Of a DNA stretch of 64,000 nt, positions 42,395 to 51,476 are shown one piece after another (position 1 is the first letter of the stretch; every line of letters starts with the position of its first letter). The position numbers were made by a program, and so were the translations under genes. Under the pieces are notes generated by a model. The model searched no databases. It was not told where the DNA came from and worked only from the letters and a program-made list of their open reading frames with translations. The stretch lies in the NCBI RefSeq assembly GCF_900478135.1, contig NZ_LS483470.1:1-64000 (forward strand). Direction: 5' to 3'. The DNA comes from Leminorella richardii. GTDB taxonomy: Bacteria; Pseudomonadota; Gammaproteobacteria; Enterobacterales; Enterobacteriaceae.

Positions 42395-42928
42395 ATGAAG
42401 CAGCCGCAAAACGCCTCAAAAGGCAGTACTAAAGCCCCCAAAAACCGGCGTAAAAGCCGTGAGGATTTAAACGCCGAAGGCAAAGAGCGCAAGCGTCAGA
42501 AAAAGCATCGCGGTCACGCGGCGGGTTCTCGCACCAATGTATCAGGCTCTTCTCAGAACTCGTCCCGCTCTGGGGGCACAAAAGATCCGCGCATTGGCAG
42601 TAAAACGCCAGTGCAGCTAGTGGTTTCTGGTGAGCAAAGCGTGCAGAAAGCGACGCGAAAAGAGGACGCCACTCCTCGCTCCAAGGCGATGCCTGCGGAG
42701 AAAGAGCTGGCCCTGCTGGAAAACGACGAGCGCCTTAATGACCTGTTGGACGCACTGGAATCAGGGAAAACGCTGTCGGACGAAGAGCACAACTATGTTA
42801 ACGATACCCTCGATCGCATCGACGAATTAATGGTACAGTTGGGTATCGATCTGGGCGACGACGATGAGGAAGAGGAACCTTCTGATAAGAAGGACGATAT
42901 CCTTAACCTTCTGAAGCACAAAGACTAA
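42395..42928 (+). CDS. yihI: Der GTPase-activating protein YihI
   Basis: YihI stimulates the GTPase Der (EngA), which acts in 50S assembly. The 177-residue protein has a very basic, low-complexity N-terminal half (KNRRKSREDLNAEGKERKRQ and a KDPRIGSKTP segment). Its acidic C-terminal half carries LNDLLDALESGKTLSDEEHN and LDRIDELMVQLGIDLGDDDE, as in E. coli YihI (169 residues). It follows csrC and precedes hemN. Confidence 0.94.
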   Translation: MKQPQNASKGSTKAPKNRRKSREDLNAEGKERKRQKKHRGHAAGSRTNVSGSSQNSSRSGGTKDPRIGSKTPVQLVVSGEQSVQKATRKEDATPRSKAMPAEKELALLENDERLNDLLDALESGKTLSDEEHNYVNDTLDRIDELMVQLGIDLGDDDEEEEPSDKKDDILNLLKHKD

Positions 42929-42944
42929 AAGAGTCGCCAGCGCC

Positions 42945-43124
42945 ATGCAGTGGCTGTTTCCGTTTGTTGGGTTATTGCTGGCAGGCTATCTGGTTTGGCT
43001 ATTAGGCAAGCTGCTATGGCTGAACCGGCTGAAAGAGCGCCGCTATTCGGCGAAACACTCCCGCGGCACAAGAGCACTTATAAAAAATACGCAGTCGCGG
43101 AGAAGAAAAAACAAGACGGAGTGA
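42945..43124 (+). CDS. Small single-pass membrane protein between yihI and hemN
   Basis: A 59-residue frame, MQWLFPFVGLLLAGYLVWLL at the N-terminus (one membrane segment, about residues 3-26), then a very basic tail ending in QSRRRKNKTE. It starts 16 bp after yihI and ends 4 bp before hemN, so it is probably translated as part of the unit. In Vibrio a longer DUF2489 protein occupies this place; whether this is a short relative is inference. A competing frame (42950-43351) runs into hemN and looks non-coding. Confidence 0.7.
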   Translation: MQWLFPFVGLLLAGYLVWLLGKLLWLNRLKERRYSAKHSRGTRALIKNTQSRRRKNKTE

Positions 43125-43128
43125 GCAA

Positions 43129-44502
43129 ATGTCCTCGCAGTTCATTGACTGGGATCTGGCCCTTATTCAGAAATATAACTATTCCGGCCCTCGATATACT
43201 TCCTACCCAACGGCGCTCGAGTTTAGCGAAAGCTACGGCGAAAGCGACTTTGTGGCAGCAGCTGAACGTTACCCTTCGCGCCCTCTTTCCCTTTACGTTC
43301 ACATCCCTTTTTGCCATAAGCTGTGCTATTTCTGTGGCTGCAACAAGATAGTGACGCGTCAGGGGCACAAGGTCGAAATCTACCTCGACATGCTGGAGAA
43401 AGAGATAGAGCAACGCGCGCCGATGTTTGCCGATCGGCAGGTGTCTCAGATGCACTGGGGCGGCGGTACGCCAACCTATCTGAACGCCGAGCAGATTAGC
43501 CGCCTTAACGGCCTGTTGCGTAAGCACTTCCATTTCCTGCCGGACGCGGAAGTGTCTATTGAGATCGACCCTCGTGAAATTGAGCTCGAGATCCTCGATC
43601 ACCTGCGTGCCGAAGGCTTTAACCGCATGAGTATGGGCGTTCAGGACTTCGATAAAGAGGTTCAGCGTCTGGTAAACCGCGAGCAGGACGAAGAGTTTAT
43701 TTTCTCCCTGATACGAAGAGCCAAAGCGTTAGGATTTCGCTCAACCAATATCGATCTGATTTACGGCCTGCCGAAGCAAACTCCGGAGAGCTTCGCGCTG
43801 ACGCTGAAGCGAGTGGCTGAACTCAGCCCGGATCGCCTGAGCGTGTTTAACTACGCGCACCTGCCTAGCCGCTTTGCTGCACAGATGAAGATTAAAGACG
43901 TCGATCTGCCGTCAGCTAACGACAAGCTGTCTATTTTGCAGGAAACCATCTCGTACTTAACGCAGGAAGGCTACCAGTTTATCGGCATGGATCACTTTGC
44001 CCGGCCGGATGACGAGCTGGCCATCGCCCAGCGCGAAGGCGTTTTGCACCGTAACTTCCAGGGCTACACCACCTGTGGTGATAGCGACCTGCTGGGGCTG
44101 GGTGTTTCTGCCATCAGCATGATGGGGGATACTTACGCACAGAATCAGAAAGACCTGAAGGCGTATTACGCCAGCGTGGAAGAGAAGGGCAATGCCCTGT
44201 GGAAAGGTCTGGTCATGACGGAAGACGACTGCTTGCGCCGCGACGTGATTAAAACCCTGATTTGTAACTTCCAGCTGCGCTTTGCCGACATTGAGCAGGC
44301 TTACGGTATCCGCTTTGTGGAACACTTTGCTGAAGATTTGGCGCTGCTGGCGCCGCTGGCAAAAGACGGCCTAGTGACTATTGACGACACTGGCATTCAG
44401 GTGACCGGCAAAGGCCGCCTGCTGATCCGCAATATCTGTATGTGTTTTGATACCTATCTGCGCCAGCAGGCGCGCAGGCAGCAGTTCTCGCGGGTTATCT
44501 AA
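43129..44502 (+). CDS. hemN: Oxygen-independent coproporphyrinogen III dehydrogenase
   Basis: HemN is a radical SAM enzyme that decarboxylates coproporphyrinogen III to protoporphyrinogen IX without oxygen, in heme synthesis. The 457 residues equal E. coli HemN. The iron-sulfur motif CX3CX2C is Cys62, Cys66, Cys69 (FCHKLCYFCGC), and a glycine-rich SAM motif (MHWGGGTPTYL) follows. GGAGTGAG precedes the ATG. A bidirectional terminator separates it from convergent yshB. Confidence 0.97.
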   Translation: MSSQFIDWDLALIQKYNYSGPRYTSYPTALEFSESYGESDFVAAAERYPSRPLSLYVHIPFCHKLCYFCGCNKIVTRQGHKVEIYLDMLEKEIEQRAPMFADRQVSQMHWGGGTPTYLNAEQISRLNGLLRKHFHFLPDAEVSIEIDPREIELEILDHLRAEGFNRMSMGVQDFDKEVQRLVNREQDEEFIFSLIRRAKALGFRSTNIDLIYGLPKQTPESFALTLKRVAELSPDRLSVFNYAHLPSRFAAQMKIKDVDLPSANDKLSILQETISYLTQEGYQFIGMDHFARPDDELAIAQREGVLHRNFQGYTTCGDSDLLGLGVSAISMMGDTYAQNQKDLKAYYASVEEKGNALWKGLVMTEDDCLRRDVIKTLICNFQLRFADIEQAYGIRFVEHFAEDLALLAPLAKDGLVTIDDTGIQVTGKGRLLIRNICMCFDTYLRQQARRQQFSRVI

Positions 44503-44536
44503 AGACTAAATCGACGATAGTCGATGATGTCACAAA

Positions 44537-44573
44537 CGCCAAACGGCCGCATTATGCGGCCGTTTGGCGCTTT
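44537..44573. terminator. Bidirectional terminator between hemN and yshB
   Basis: A perfect 14-bp stem, CGCCAAACGGCCGC (44537-44550) with GCGGCCGTTTGGCG (44556-44569), with an ATTAT loop. Weak T runs lie on both sides. Confidence 0.8.
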
Positions 44574-44586
44574 ATCTCTGATAAAA

Positions 44587-44709
44587 TCAGGAGAACAGAA
44601 CAAACATAATGACGCACAGCACGGCGGCGAGAGAGGTCTGCGGCGACTGACCGAGCATTGAGCCAATGTCGGCGCCGGACTGAAGCAGTGAATCAATATT
44701 TTCCAACAT
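44587..44709 (-). CDS. yshB: Small membrane protein YshB
   Basis: A 40-residue protein, MLENIDSLLQSGADIGSMLG, then SPQTSLAAVLCVIMFVLFS. E. coli YshB (36 residues) begins MLESIINLVSSGA and ends TAVAAVLCAAMIGLFS, so it is a clear orthologue in the same place (between hemN and glnG). The C-terminal half is one membrane segment. GGAG lies 8 bp before the ATG. In Salmonella YshB has been linked to growth inside macrophages. Confidence 0.88.
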   Translation of the reverse strand: MLENIDSLLQSGADIGSMLGQSPQTSLAAVLCVIMFVLFS

Positions 44710-44945
44710 AGTGGTACTCCATGCGGACCCAGCGGTAGGTGCGCGCAGATTCTTAAAAAGTCTTTATTATATCTGCCGAGGGTAACGACGGTGTGCTTTA
44801 GCCTGCGGGCTGAATGCGGCGCGCACAGCGCTGCCGATTCGATTCACTAACGGGCAAAGTCGGCTAAAGAATATCAGAATTTTTAGAAAAAAAAGCGCGC
44901 CAGATTACAAAAAATAGCCAATTAGCTCACTGGCTGCATCTGGCG

Positions 44946-46370
44946 CTATTCCATTCCCAGCTCTTTAAGCTTGCGGGTTAGGGTATTTCGCCCCCAGCCC
45001 AGCAGCTGTGCTGCTTCCTGCTTGTGCCCGTGCGTGTGGCGCAGCGCAACGGTAAGCAGTGTGCGCTCCATGTCTGGCTGAGCTTCTGACAGCAGGTCTG
45101 TTTTCCCCGCGCCAAGGGCGCGTTCGGCCCATGCCTCTAGCAGCACAGTCCAGTGGCCGTTAAATATTGCAGGGCTTGATGGCTCTGGCGTGCGTTCGTC
45201 AGAGGCGAACAGCTCCGGAGGGAGATCCTGAGGCAGCACCTCTTTACCCGCAGCCATGACAGTGAGCCACCGACAGGTGTTTTCCAGCTGGCGAACGTTT
45301 CCTGACCAGTCCATGGCGCTGAGCGCCTTTTCCGTATCCGGATGCAGGACTTTTGCCTCGACGCCCAGTTCCTGAGCGGCGATCAGCAAAAAGTGACGAG
45401 CCAGACGGGGAATATCTTCCCGGCGCTCTCGCAGAGGAGGAAGGTGGAGGCGAATAACGTTGAGGCGATGGAACAGGTCTTCGCGAAACTTGTGTTCTTT
45501 AACCAGATGTTCAAGGTTCTGGTGCGTGGCGGCGATAATTCGCACGTCGACTTTAATCGGCTCGTAGCCGCCCACGCGGTAAAACTGGCCGTCCGCCAGC
45601 ACTCGCAGCAGCCGGGTTTGAACTTCCAGCGGCATATCGCCGATTTCATCCAAAAACAGCGTGCCGCCGTCCGCCTGTTCAAATCGACCCTGACGGACTT
45701 GACCCGCGCCGGTAAAGGCTCCCTTTTCGTGGCCAAACAGCTCTGATTCAATCAGATCTTTAGGGATTGCCGCCATGTTGAGGGCGATAAACTTCCCCGC
45801 TGCTCTTGGGCTATGGCGGTGCAGGGCGTGAGCAACTAGCTCTTTTCCGGTTCCTGACTCACCGTTGATCAGCACGCTGATAGAGGAGAGCGAGAGGCGG
45901 CCAATGATGCGGTAGACGTCCTGCATGGCGGGCGCTTCACCGATGATGTCTGTCGTCGGGCTTTTGCTTTGGTCAACGGTGTCAGGCTCGCGGACTTCGC
46001 GATAGTGGCTAACGGCGCGTTCGACCAAAGCGACAGCGTCGTCTACGTCAAACGGCTTAGGTAAATAGTCAAAGGCACCGAACTGATAGGCGCTGACGGC
46101 AGCATCAAGGTCAGAGTGGGCAGTCATAATGATGACCGGCAGCAGGGGATGCTGCTGTTTCACCTTTTGCAGCAGCGTCAGCCCGTCAATACCGGGCATG
46201 CGAATGTCGGAGATCAGCACGTCTGGCGCGCCGCTGCTTAGCGCGGCAAGCGCGCTGTCCGCACTGTCGAAGCTGACGCTCTTTACGTTTGCGCCGTTGA
46301 GGGCACGTTCAAGCACCCAGCGAATGGCGCTGTCGTCGTCGATAATCCAGACGGTACCCTGATGCATCAT
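44946..46370 (-). CDS. glnG: Nitrogen regulator NtrC (sigma54 activator)
   Basis: NtrC activates sigma54 promoters such as glnAp2 when nitrogen is limiting. The 474-residue protein has an N-terminal receiver domain with phospho-acceptor Asp55 (SDIRMPG). The AAA+ domain has Walker A GESGTGKE at 170-177 and the sigma54-contact loop GAFTGA at 217-222. A Fis-type helix-turn-helix lies at the end (HKQEAAQLLGWGRNTLTRKL). It lies 5 bp after glnL in the glnA-glnL-glnG operon. Confidence 0.97.
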   Translation of the reverse strand: MMHQGTVWIIDDDSAIRWVLERALNGANVKSVSFDSADSALAALSSGAPDVLISDIRMPGIDGLTLLQKVKQQHPLLPVIIMTAHSDLDAAVSAYQFGAFDYLPKPFDVDDAVALVERAVSHYREVREPDTVDQSKSPTTDIIGEAPAMQDVYRIIGRLSLSSISVLINGESGTGKELVAHALHRHSPRAAGKFIALNMAAIPKDLIESELFGHEKGAFTGAGQVRQGRFEQADGGTLFLDEIGDMPLEVQTRLLRVLADGQFYRVGGYEPIKVDVRIIAATHQNLEHLVKEHKFREDLFHRLNVIRLHLPPLRERREDIPRLARHFLLIAAQELGVEAKVLHPDTEKALSAMDWSGNVRQLENTCRWLTVMAAGKEVLPQDLPPELFASDERTPEPSSPAIFNGHWTVLLEAWAERALGAGKTDLLSEAQPDMERTLLTVALRHTHGHKQEAAQLLGWGRNTLTRKLKELGME

Positions 46371-46375
46371 TCCCC

Positions 46376-47425
46376 CTATTTGCGGATGGGCAGGTAGACC
46401 GAGAACTCGGTGTGGCCTGGCCAGCTGTTAAACTCAATTTTCCCCCGATGCCGGTCAATCAGGCTGCGGGCAATGGAGAGCCCAAGTCCGGAGCCGCCTT
46501 CGCGTCCGCTGACCATGGGGTAAAAAAGCGTGTCCTGAATCTGTGGCAGAATGCCCGGCCCGTTGTCTTCAATATCGATTCGGGCGCACAGACGATAGCG
46601 TTCGCCGTGCAGCGTCATCTGTGACGCCGTGCGGGTTCTGATGATGATAGTGCCGCCCTGCTGTGCTAAAGCCTGCATGGCGTTTCTGGCGATGTTAAGC
46701 AGCACCTGTTCAATCTGTTCAGGATCGTGGCTGAGCTCGGGCATGCTGGGGTCGTAGTCCCGCATCAGCGCAATGTTATCGGGCTTCTCCAGCATCAGAA
46801 GCTGATAAACGCGCTCAGACACCTGATGAATATTTTGCTCAACCCACTGACCGGGGTGCTGGGGCCCAAGCAGGCGGTCAACGAGGTTCCTCAGTCGATC
46901 AGCCTGTTCAATAATAACGCGGGTATACTCCGTCAGCTGTGGGTCAGGCAGCGCCTTTGCCAGCAGCTGAGCCGCGCCGCGCAGGCCGCCCAGAGGGTTT
47001 TTGATTTCATGAGCCAGACCGCGAACCAGCTCTCTGGCCGCCGCCTGCTGAGAGTGCTGGAGCTGTTCTTGACTAAGGCGACGGTGATTATCCAGCGCCG
47101 ACAGCTCCATCATCACCTGATCGTCCGCCAACAGCTGTGCGCTGAGCGTTAACACGTGCAGGTGGCCATCAATGACCATGGACACTTCGTTGTCAGTAAA
47201 GCCCTGCCCGGCGTTCAGGCTTGACCACATCAGCGGTACGTCAAGGGAGAGATAGTCCACCAAATCCGGCAAAGGGGTGCCAAACAGCTTGCGTGAGCTT
47301 TGAACCAGCAGCTGCTGTGCGGAAGGATTGGCGTAAAGGATCGACAGCGAGGCATCCAGAATCAGCACACAGGTAATCTGTGCGTTCAGGATTTGCTCTG
47401 TATCGGGCAGCGTTTGGCTCGCCAT
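46376..47425 (-). CDS. glnL: Nitrogen sensor histidine kinase NtrB
   Basis: NtrB phosphorylates NtrC under low nitrogen and acts as phosphatase when bound by PII (GlnB). The 349 residues include an N-terminal PAS domain and the phospho-acceptor His139 (RGLAHEIKNPLGGLRGAAQL). The C-terminal ATP-binding domain has the N box (LLNIARNAMQAL), DNGPGI and GGSGLGLSIA. It is soluble, with no membrane segment. It is the middle gene of glnALG. Confidence 0.97.
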   Translation of the reverse strand: MASQTLPDTEQILNAQITCVLILDASLSILYANPSAQQLLVQSSRKLFGTPLPDLVDYLSLDVPLMWSSLNAGQGFTDNEVSMVIDGHLHVLTLSAQLLADDQVMMELSALDNHRRLSQEQLQHSQQAAARELVRGLAHEIKNPLGGLRGAAQLLAKALPDPQLTEYTRVIIEQADRLRNLVDRLLGPQHPGQWVEQNIHQVSERVYQLLMLEKPDNIALMRDYDPSMPELSHDPEQIEQVLLNIARNAMQALAQQGGTIIIRTRTASQMTLHGERYRLCARIDIEDNGPGILPQIQDTLFYPMVSGREGGSGLGLSIARSLIDRHRGKIEFNSWPGHTEFSVYLPIRK

Positions 47426-47741
47426 TGATAACTCCTTTGTGCCAGATCAGGGCGTTCGCTGATGCTAATAATAGACGCCTGAAATGAAGTTCGAACAATT
47501 CATGGAGTTAATCGGAGGGAGAGTCTTCCGTTGGGGTCGACTTGGCGTAAGCCAACGAAGTGCCCGTAGGAAGGCTATGCCCGACGCACTCTCAAAGCTA
47601 ATACAAGCGCCCTTCCGGCCGAGCTCAATGGTGATATAGGCAGGCCGTATTTACAGCCGGAATATCCACGGGGCCGATTTAACAGATTTGTTAGTTTGGC
47701 CCACCATGATTAGATGGGCTCAAACTAATAACACTAATCCA
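47426..47741. other. glnA-glnL intergenic region
   Basis: About 316 bp. A hairpin with arms AGTTTGGCCCA (from 47694) and TGGGCTCAAACT (to about 47727) may be a partial terminator after glnA, so that less transcript reaches glnLG. The rest should hold a separate glnL promoter; I could not fix its boxes. Confidence 0.5.
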
Positions 47742-49151
47742 TTAAACGCTATAGTACAGTTCAAACTCCAGCGGGTGCGGCGCCATACGTACGCGGTTAA
47801 GCTCTTCACGCCTTACTTCTATATAGGCATCGATGGTTTCATTGGTGAACACGTTGCCGCGGGTCAGGAACTCACGGTCGGCGTCCAGGCAGCTCAGCGC
47901 TTCTTCCAGCGAGCCAGCGACGGTTGGTACGTTCTTCGCCTCTTCCGGCGGCAGGTCGTACAGGTTCTTATCCATGGCGTCGCCCGGATAGATTTTGTTG
48001 ATGACACCGTCAAGGCCAGCCATCAGCAGAGCGGAGAACGCCAAGTACGGGTTAGCTGCCGGATCCGGGAAGCGAACTTCAATGCGGCGAGCCTTTGGAT
48101 TAGCGACTACAGGGATACGGATAGATGCAGAGCGGTTGCGTGCAGAGTAGGCCAGCATAACCGGTGCTTCAAAGCCCGGCACCAGTCGCTTATAGGAGTT
48201 GGTGGTTGGGTTAGCCAGCGCGTTGATGGCTTTAGCGTGCTTGATCACGCCGCCAATGTAGTACAGCGCGATATCAGACAGGCCACCGTACTTGTCGCCA
48301 GCGAACAGGTTAGTACCGTTCTTGGACAGCGACATATGGCAGTGCATGCCGGAACCGTTATCGCCAACCAGCGGCTTAGGCATAAAGGTGGCGGTTTTGC
48401 CAAAGGCGTGGGCAACGTTGTGAACCACATACTTATAAATCTGGGTTTCGTCAGCCTTTTTGGTCATGGTGTTAAAGCGGGTAGCCACTTCGTTCTGACC
48501 TGCAGTAGCCACTTCGTGGTGGTGTGCTTCAACAACCAGACCCATTTCTTCCATTGTCAGGCACATGGCAGAGCGCAGGTCCTGAGAAGAGTCGACGGGA
48601 GGAACGGGGAAATAGCCGCCCTTGACGCCCGGACGATGGCCTTTGTTGCCGCCTTCGTATTTAGTGCCGGTGTTCCAGGCTGCTTCAATATCGTCAATGT
48701 GGTAGTAGGCGCCAGCGATGCTGTTGCCAAAGCGAATGTCGTCAAACAGGAAGAATTCAGGTTCTGGCCCGAACAGTACGGTATCGGCAATACCGGAAGA
48801 GCGCAGGAAGTCTTCTGCACGCTTGGAAATAGAGCGCGGGTCGCGTTCGTAGCCCTGCATAGTGCCGGGTTCAAGAATGTCGCAGCGAATAATCAGCGTG
48901 GTATCTTCGAAGAAGGGATCCAGCAGTGCAGTGCTTGGATCGGGCATTAACACCATGTCAGATTCATTGATGCCTTTCCAACCGGCAATAGAAGAACCGT
49001 CGAACATTTTACCGTCTTCAAAAAAGTCAGCGTCGACCTGATGAGCGGGGATCGTGATGTGGTGCTCTTTACCTTTGGTATCGGTAAAGCGGAGGTCGAC
49101 AAACTTTACTTCATGCTCATTGAGCATGGTCAAAACGTGTTCAGTGGACAT
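47742..49151 (-). CDS. glnA: Glutamine synthetase, type I
   Basis: GlnA makes glutamine from glutamate, ammonia and ATP, as a dodecamer in the cytoplasm. The 469-residue protein matches E. coli GlnA. Metal- and substrate-binding segments are present (GPEPEFFLFD, NGSGMHCHMS, RNRSASIRIP). The adenylylation site is Tyr398 in NLYDLPPEEA, so it is of the GlnE-regulated type. A sigma54 promoter and NtrC boxes lie upstream. glnL and glnG follow on the same strand. Confidence 0.98.
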   Translation of the reverse strand: MSTEHVLTMLNEHEVKFVDLRFTDTKGKEHHITIPAHQVDADFFEDGKMFDGSSIAGWKGINESDMVLMPDPSTALLDPFFEDTTLIIRCDILEPGTMQGYERDPRSISKRAEDFLRSSGIADTVLFGPEPEFFLFDDIRFGNSIAGAYYHIDDIEAAWNTGTKYEGGNKGHRPGVKGGYFPVPPVDSSQDLRSAMCLTMEEMGLVVEAHHHEVATAGQNEVATRFNTMTKKADETQIYKYVVHNVAHAFGKTATFMPKPLVGDNGSGMHCHMSLSKNGTNLFAGDKYGGLSDIALYYIGGVIKHAKAINALANPTTNSYKRLVPGFEAPVMLAYSARNRSASIRIPVVANPKARRIEVRFPDPAANPYLAFSALLMAGLDGVINKIYPGDAMDKNLYDLPPEEAKNVPTVAGSLEEALSCLDADREFLTRGNVFTNETIDAYIEVRREELNRVRMAPHPLEFELYYSV

Positions 49152-49240
49152 GGTTGTTCTCCCGGTGACGAATTTCGCTAGAGTTTAGCCTTCATTGTGC
49201 AAACCTAATGCCGCTAGGCTTGCAGCCATAAGCGATGGCT

Positions 49241-49258
49241 ATGCGATAATCATGCCAA
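49241..49258 (-). promoter_or_regulatory. Sigma54 promoter of glnA (glnAp2 type)
   Basis: On the minus strand the sequence reads TTGGCAT-GATTA-TCGCAT, close to the sigma54 consensus TGGCAC-N5-TTGCA. It is about 90 bp upstream of the glnA start. Confidence 0.75.
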
Positions 49259-49341
49259 TTTTTCACTCTTCGCTAAATGGCCGTTTTTCCTGTGGCTATG
49301 GGAGATAAGTATGAACGAAAGCGTAAATTTTGCACCTTCTA

Positions 49342-49388
49342 TGCACTAATTTAGTGCGATTTTTTATTATGCGCCGCTTTTTAGTGCA
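49342..49388 (-). promoter_or_regulatory. NtrC binding sites upstream of glnA
   Basis: TGCACTAATTTAGTGCG (49342-49358) is close to the NtrC box TGCACC-N5-GGTGCA. A weaker second site ends in TAGTGCA (about 49370-49388). They are placed about 90-140 bp upstream of the sigma54 promoter, as in the E. coli glnA enhancer. Confidence 0.7.
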
Positions 49389-49539
49389 ATCGGGCTTTTT
49401 TTGCCGTTTTTTCAAGCGTGAATGAGATCACAACCTGTTTCGTCAGGCGTTGTTTTTCGTCAATCTTTATGATCTTGTTTTTTTAACGCGACTAAAGTGT
49501 GTACAATAGCGCGCTATTTCCTATGCCTGAGGCAAATCT

Positions 49540-51348
49540 GTGATTGAAAATCTGCGTAACATCGCCATTATCGCGCACGTAGACCACGGTAAAACCACCC
49601 TGGTCGATAAACTGCTGCAACTGTCAGGAACATTAGGGGAACGTAACGACGCCGGCGAGCGCGTTATGGACTCTGGCGATCTCGAAAAGGAACGCGGGAT
49701 CACTATTTTGGCTAAAAACACAGCCATCACTTGGAACAACTACCGAATCAACATCGTTGACACTCCCGGGCACGCCGACTTCGGCGGCGAGGTTGAGCGC
49801 GTCATGTCAATGGTTGACTCTGTTTTACTGCTGGTCGACGCGATGGACGGGCCGATGCCCCAAACCCGCTTCGTTACGCAAAAGGCGTTTGCCTACGGCC
49901 TGAAGCCGATCGTGGTTGTCAACAAGGTTGACCGCCCTGGCGCTCGCCCTGACTGGGTCGTGGATCAGGTTTTTGACCTGTTCGTTAACCTAGGTGCAAC
50001 CGATGAGCAGTTAGACTTCCCTATCATCTTTGCATCCGCGCTTAACGGCGTGGCTGGTCTGGATCACAACGATCTGGCTGACAACATGGATCCGCTGTTT
50101 GAAGCTATCGTCAAGCACGTTGCGCCACCGTCAGTTGACCTCGACGGTACGTTCCAGATGCAAATTTCCCAGCTGGACTACAACAGCTACGTTGGCGTTA
50201 TCGGCGTAGGCCGCATCAAGCGCGGTAAAGTGAAGCCTAACCAGCAGGTCACTATCATCGATAGCGAAGGCCAGCGCCGCAACGGCAAAATTGGTCAAGT
50301 GCTGGGTCATATGGGCCTGAAGCGCTATGAAGCTGACATCGCGGAAGCGGGCGACATCGTTGCTATCACCGGTCTGGGTGAACTGAACATTTCCGATACG
50401 GTATGTGACGTTTCCGCACCGGAAGCGCTGCCGCCGCTGACAGTAGATGAACCTACAGTAACGATGTTCTTCTGCGTTAACACCTCGCCGTTCTGCGGCA
50501 AAGAGGGTAAATACGTGACGTCGCGTCAAATCCTCGATCGTCTGCGCAAAGAGCTGGTGCACAACGTGGCGCTGCGCGTAGAAGAAACGGAAGACCCAGA
50601 TGCGTTTCGCGTTTCTGGCCGCGGCGAACTTCACCTGTCGGTACTGATTGAAAACATGCGTCGTGAAGGCTATGAACTGGCCGTGTCTCGCCCGAAGGTT
50701 ATCTTCCGCGGCAAGCAAGAGCCGTTTGAGCAGGTTACTGTTGATATCGAAGAACAGCACCAGGGGCCGCTGATGGAAGCGCTGGGCCTGCGCAAGGGCG
50801 ACCTGCGCGACATGGTGCCGGACGGTAAAGGCCGCGTGCGTTTAGACTATATCATCCCTAGCCGCGGGCTTATCGGCTTCCGTACTGAGTTCATGACCAT
50901 GACCTCGGGTACCGGTCTGCTGTACTCCACGTTTAGCCACTACGACGATATTCGTCCGGGTGAAATTGGTCAGCGTAACAACGGCGTAATGATCTCCAAC
51001 GGTACCGGTAAGGCGTTAGCCTATGCGCTTTACAGCCTGCAGGATCGCGGTCGCCTGTTCCTGGGCCACGGCGTTGAAGTGTACGAAGGCCAGATCATCG
51101 GTATTCACACTCGCTCTAACGACCTGACGGTAAACTGCCTGACTGGTAAGAAGCTGACCAACGTCCGTGCATCAGGCACTGACGAAGCGACAACGCTTTC
51201 TCCGGCAATCAAGATGACTCTTGAGCAGGCGCTAGAGTTTATCGACGACGATGAACTGGTAGAAGTGACGCCGCAGTCTATCCGCCTGCGCAAGCGCCAC
51301 CTGACGGAAAACGACCGCAAGCGTGCTTACCGCAGCGGGAAAGAGTAA
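49540..51348 (+). CDS. typA: Translational GTPase TypA/BipA
   Basis: BipA is a ribosome-binding GTPase of the EF-G/LepA type, needed for 50S assembly at low temperature and for stress responses. The 602-residue protein has G1 AHVDHGKT at residues 12-19, G3 DTPGHADFGG and G4 VVNKVDRPGA, followed by EF-G-like domains and the BipA-specific C-terminal domain. The start is the GTG at 49540 with TGAGG 8 bp upstream. It is divergent from glnA, as in E. coli. Confidence 0.97.
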   Translation: MIENLRNIAIIAHVDHGKTTLVDKLLQLSGTLGERNDAGERVMDSGDLEKERGITILAKNTAITWNNYRINIVDTPGHADFGGEVERVMSMVDSVLLLVDAMDGPMPQTRFVTQKAFAYGLKPIVVVNKVDRPGARPDWVVDQVFDLFVNLGATDEQLDFPIIFASALNGVAGLDHNDLADNMDPLFEAIVKHVAPPSVDLDGTFQMQISQLDYNSYVGVIGVGRIKRGKVKPNQQVTIIDSEGQRRNGKIGQVLGHMGLKRYEADIAEAGDIVAITGLGELNISDTVCDVSAPEALPPLTVDEPTVTMFFCVNTSPFCGKEGKYVTSRQILDRLRKELVHNVALRVEETEDPDAFRVSGRGELHLSVLIENMRREGYELAVSRPKVIFRGKQEPFEQVTVDIEEQHQGPLMEALGLRKGDLRDMVPDGKGRVRLDYIIPSRGLIGFRTEFMTMTSGTGLLYSTFSHYDDIRPGEIGQRNNGVMISNGTGKALAYALYSLQDRGRLFLGHGVEVYEGQIIGIHTRSNDLTVNCLTGKKLTNVRASGTDEATTLSPAIKMTLEQALEFIDDDELVEVTPQSIRLRKRHLTENDRKRAYRSGKE

Positions 51349-51368
51349 TCCGAAAGTTCGTCACTACG

Positions 51369-51393
51369 AAAAGCGCCGATTGGCGCTTTTTTT
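51369..51393 (+). terminator. Terminator of typA
   Basis: Stem AAAAGCGCC (51369-51377) pairs with GGCGCTTTT (51382-51390) and is followed by TTT. Confidence 0.88.
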
Positions 51394-51476
51394 ACGCCCA
51401 AAGCCTGAAAGCGGGTGTTAAAAGTATATAGGGCGAAGTAGGTAAAAAGCGTAGCTATTGAAGCAGGCTGTACATA

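Noticed and set aside
42950..43351. A 133-codon frame overlapping the start of hemN
   Set aside because: It runs out of frame through hemN and lacks hydrophobic or family features; the 59-codon frame at 42945 fits the gap between yihI and hemN better.
47688..48950. A 420-codon frame on the plus strand across glnA
   Set aside because: It is antisense to glutamine synthetase, whose every segment is conserved; the frame has no own SD or family match.
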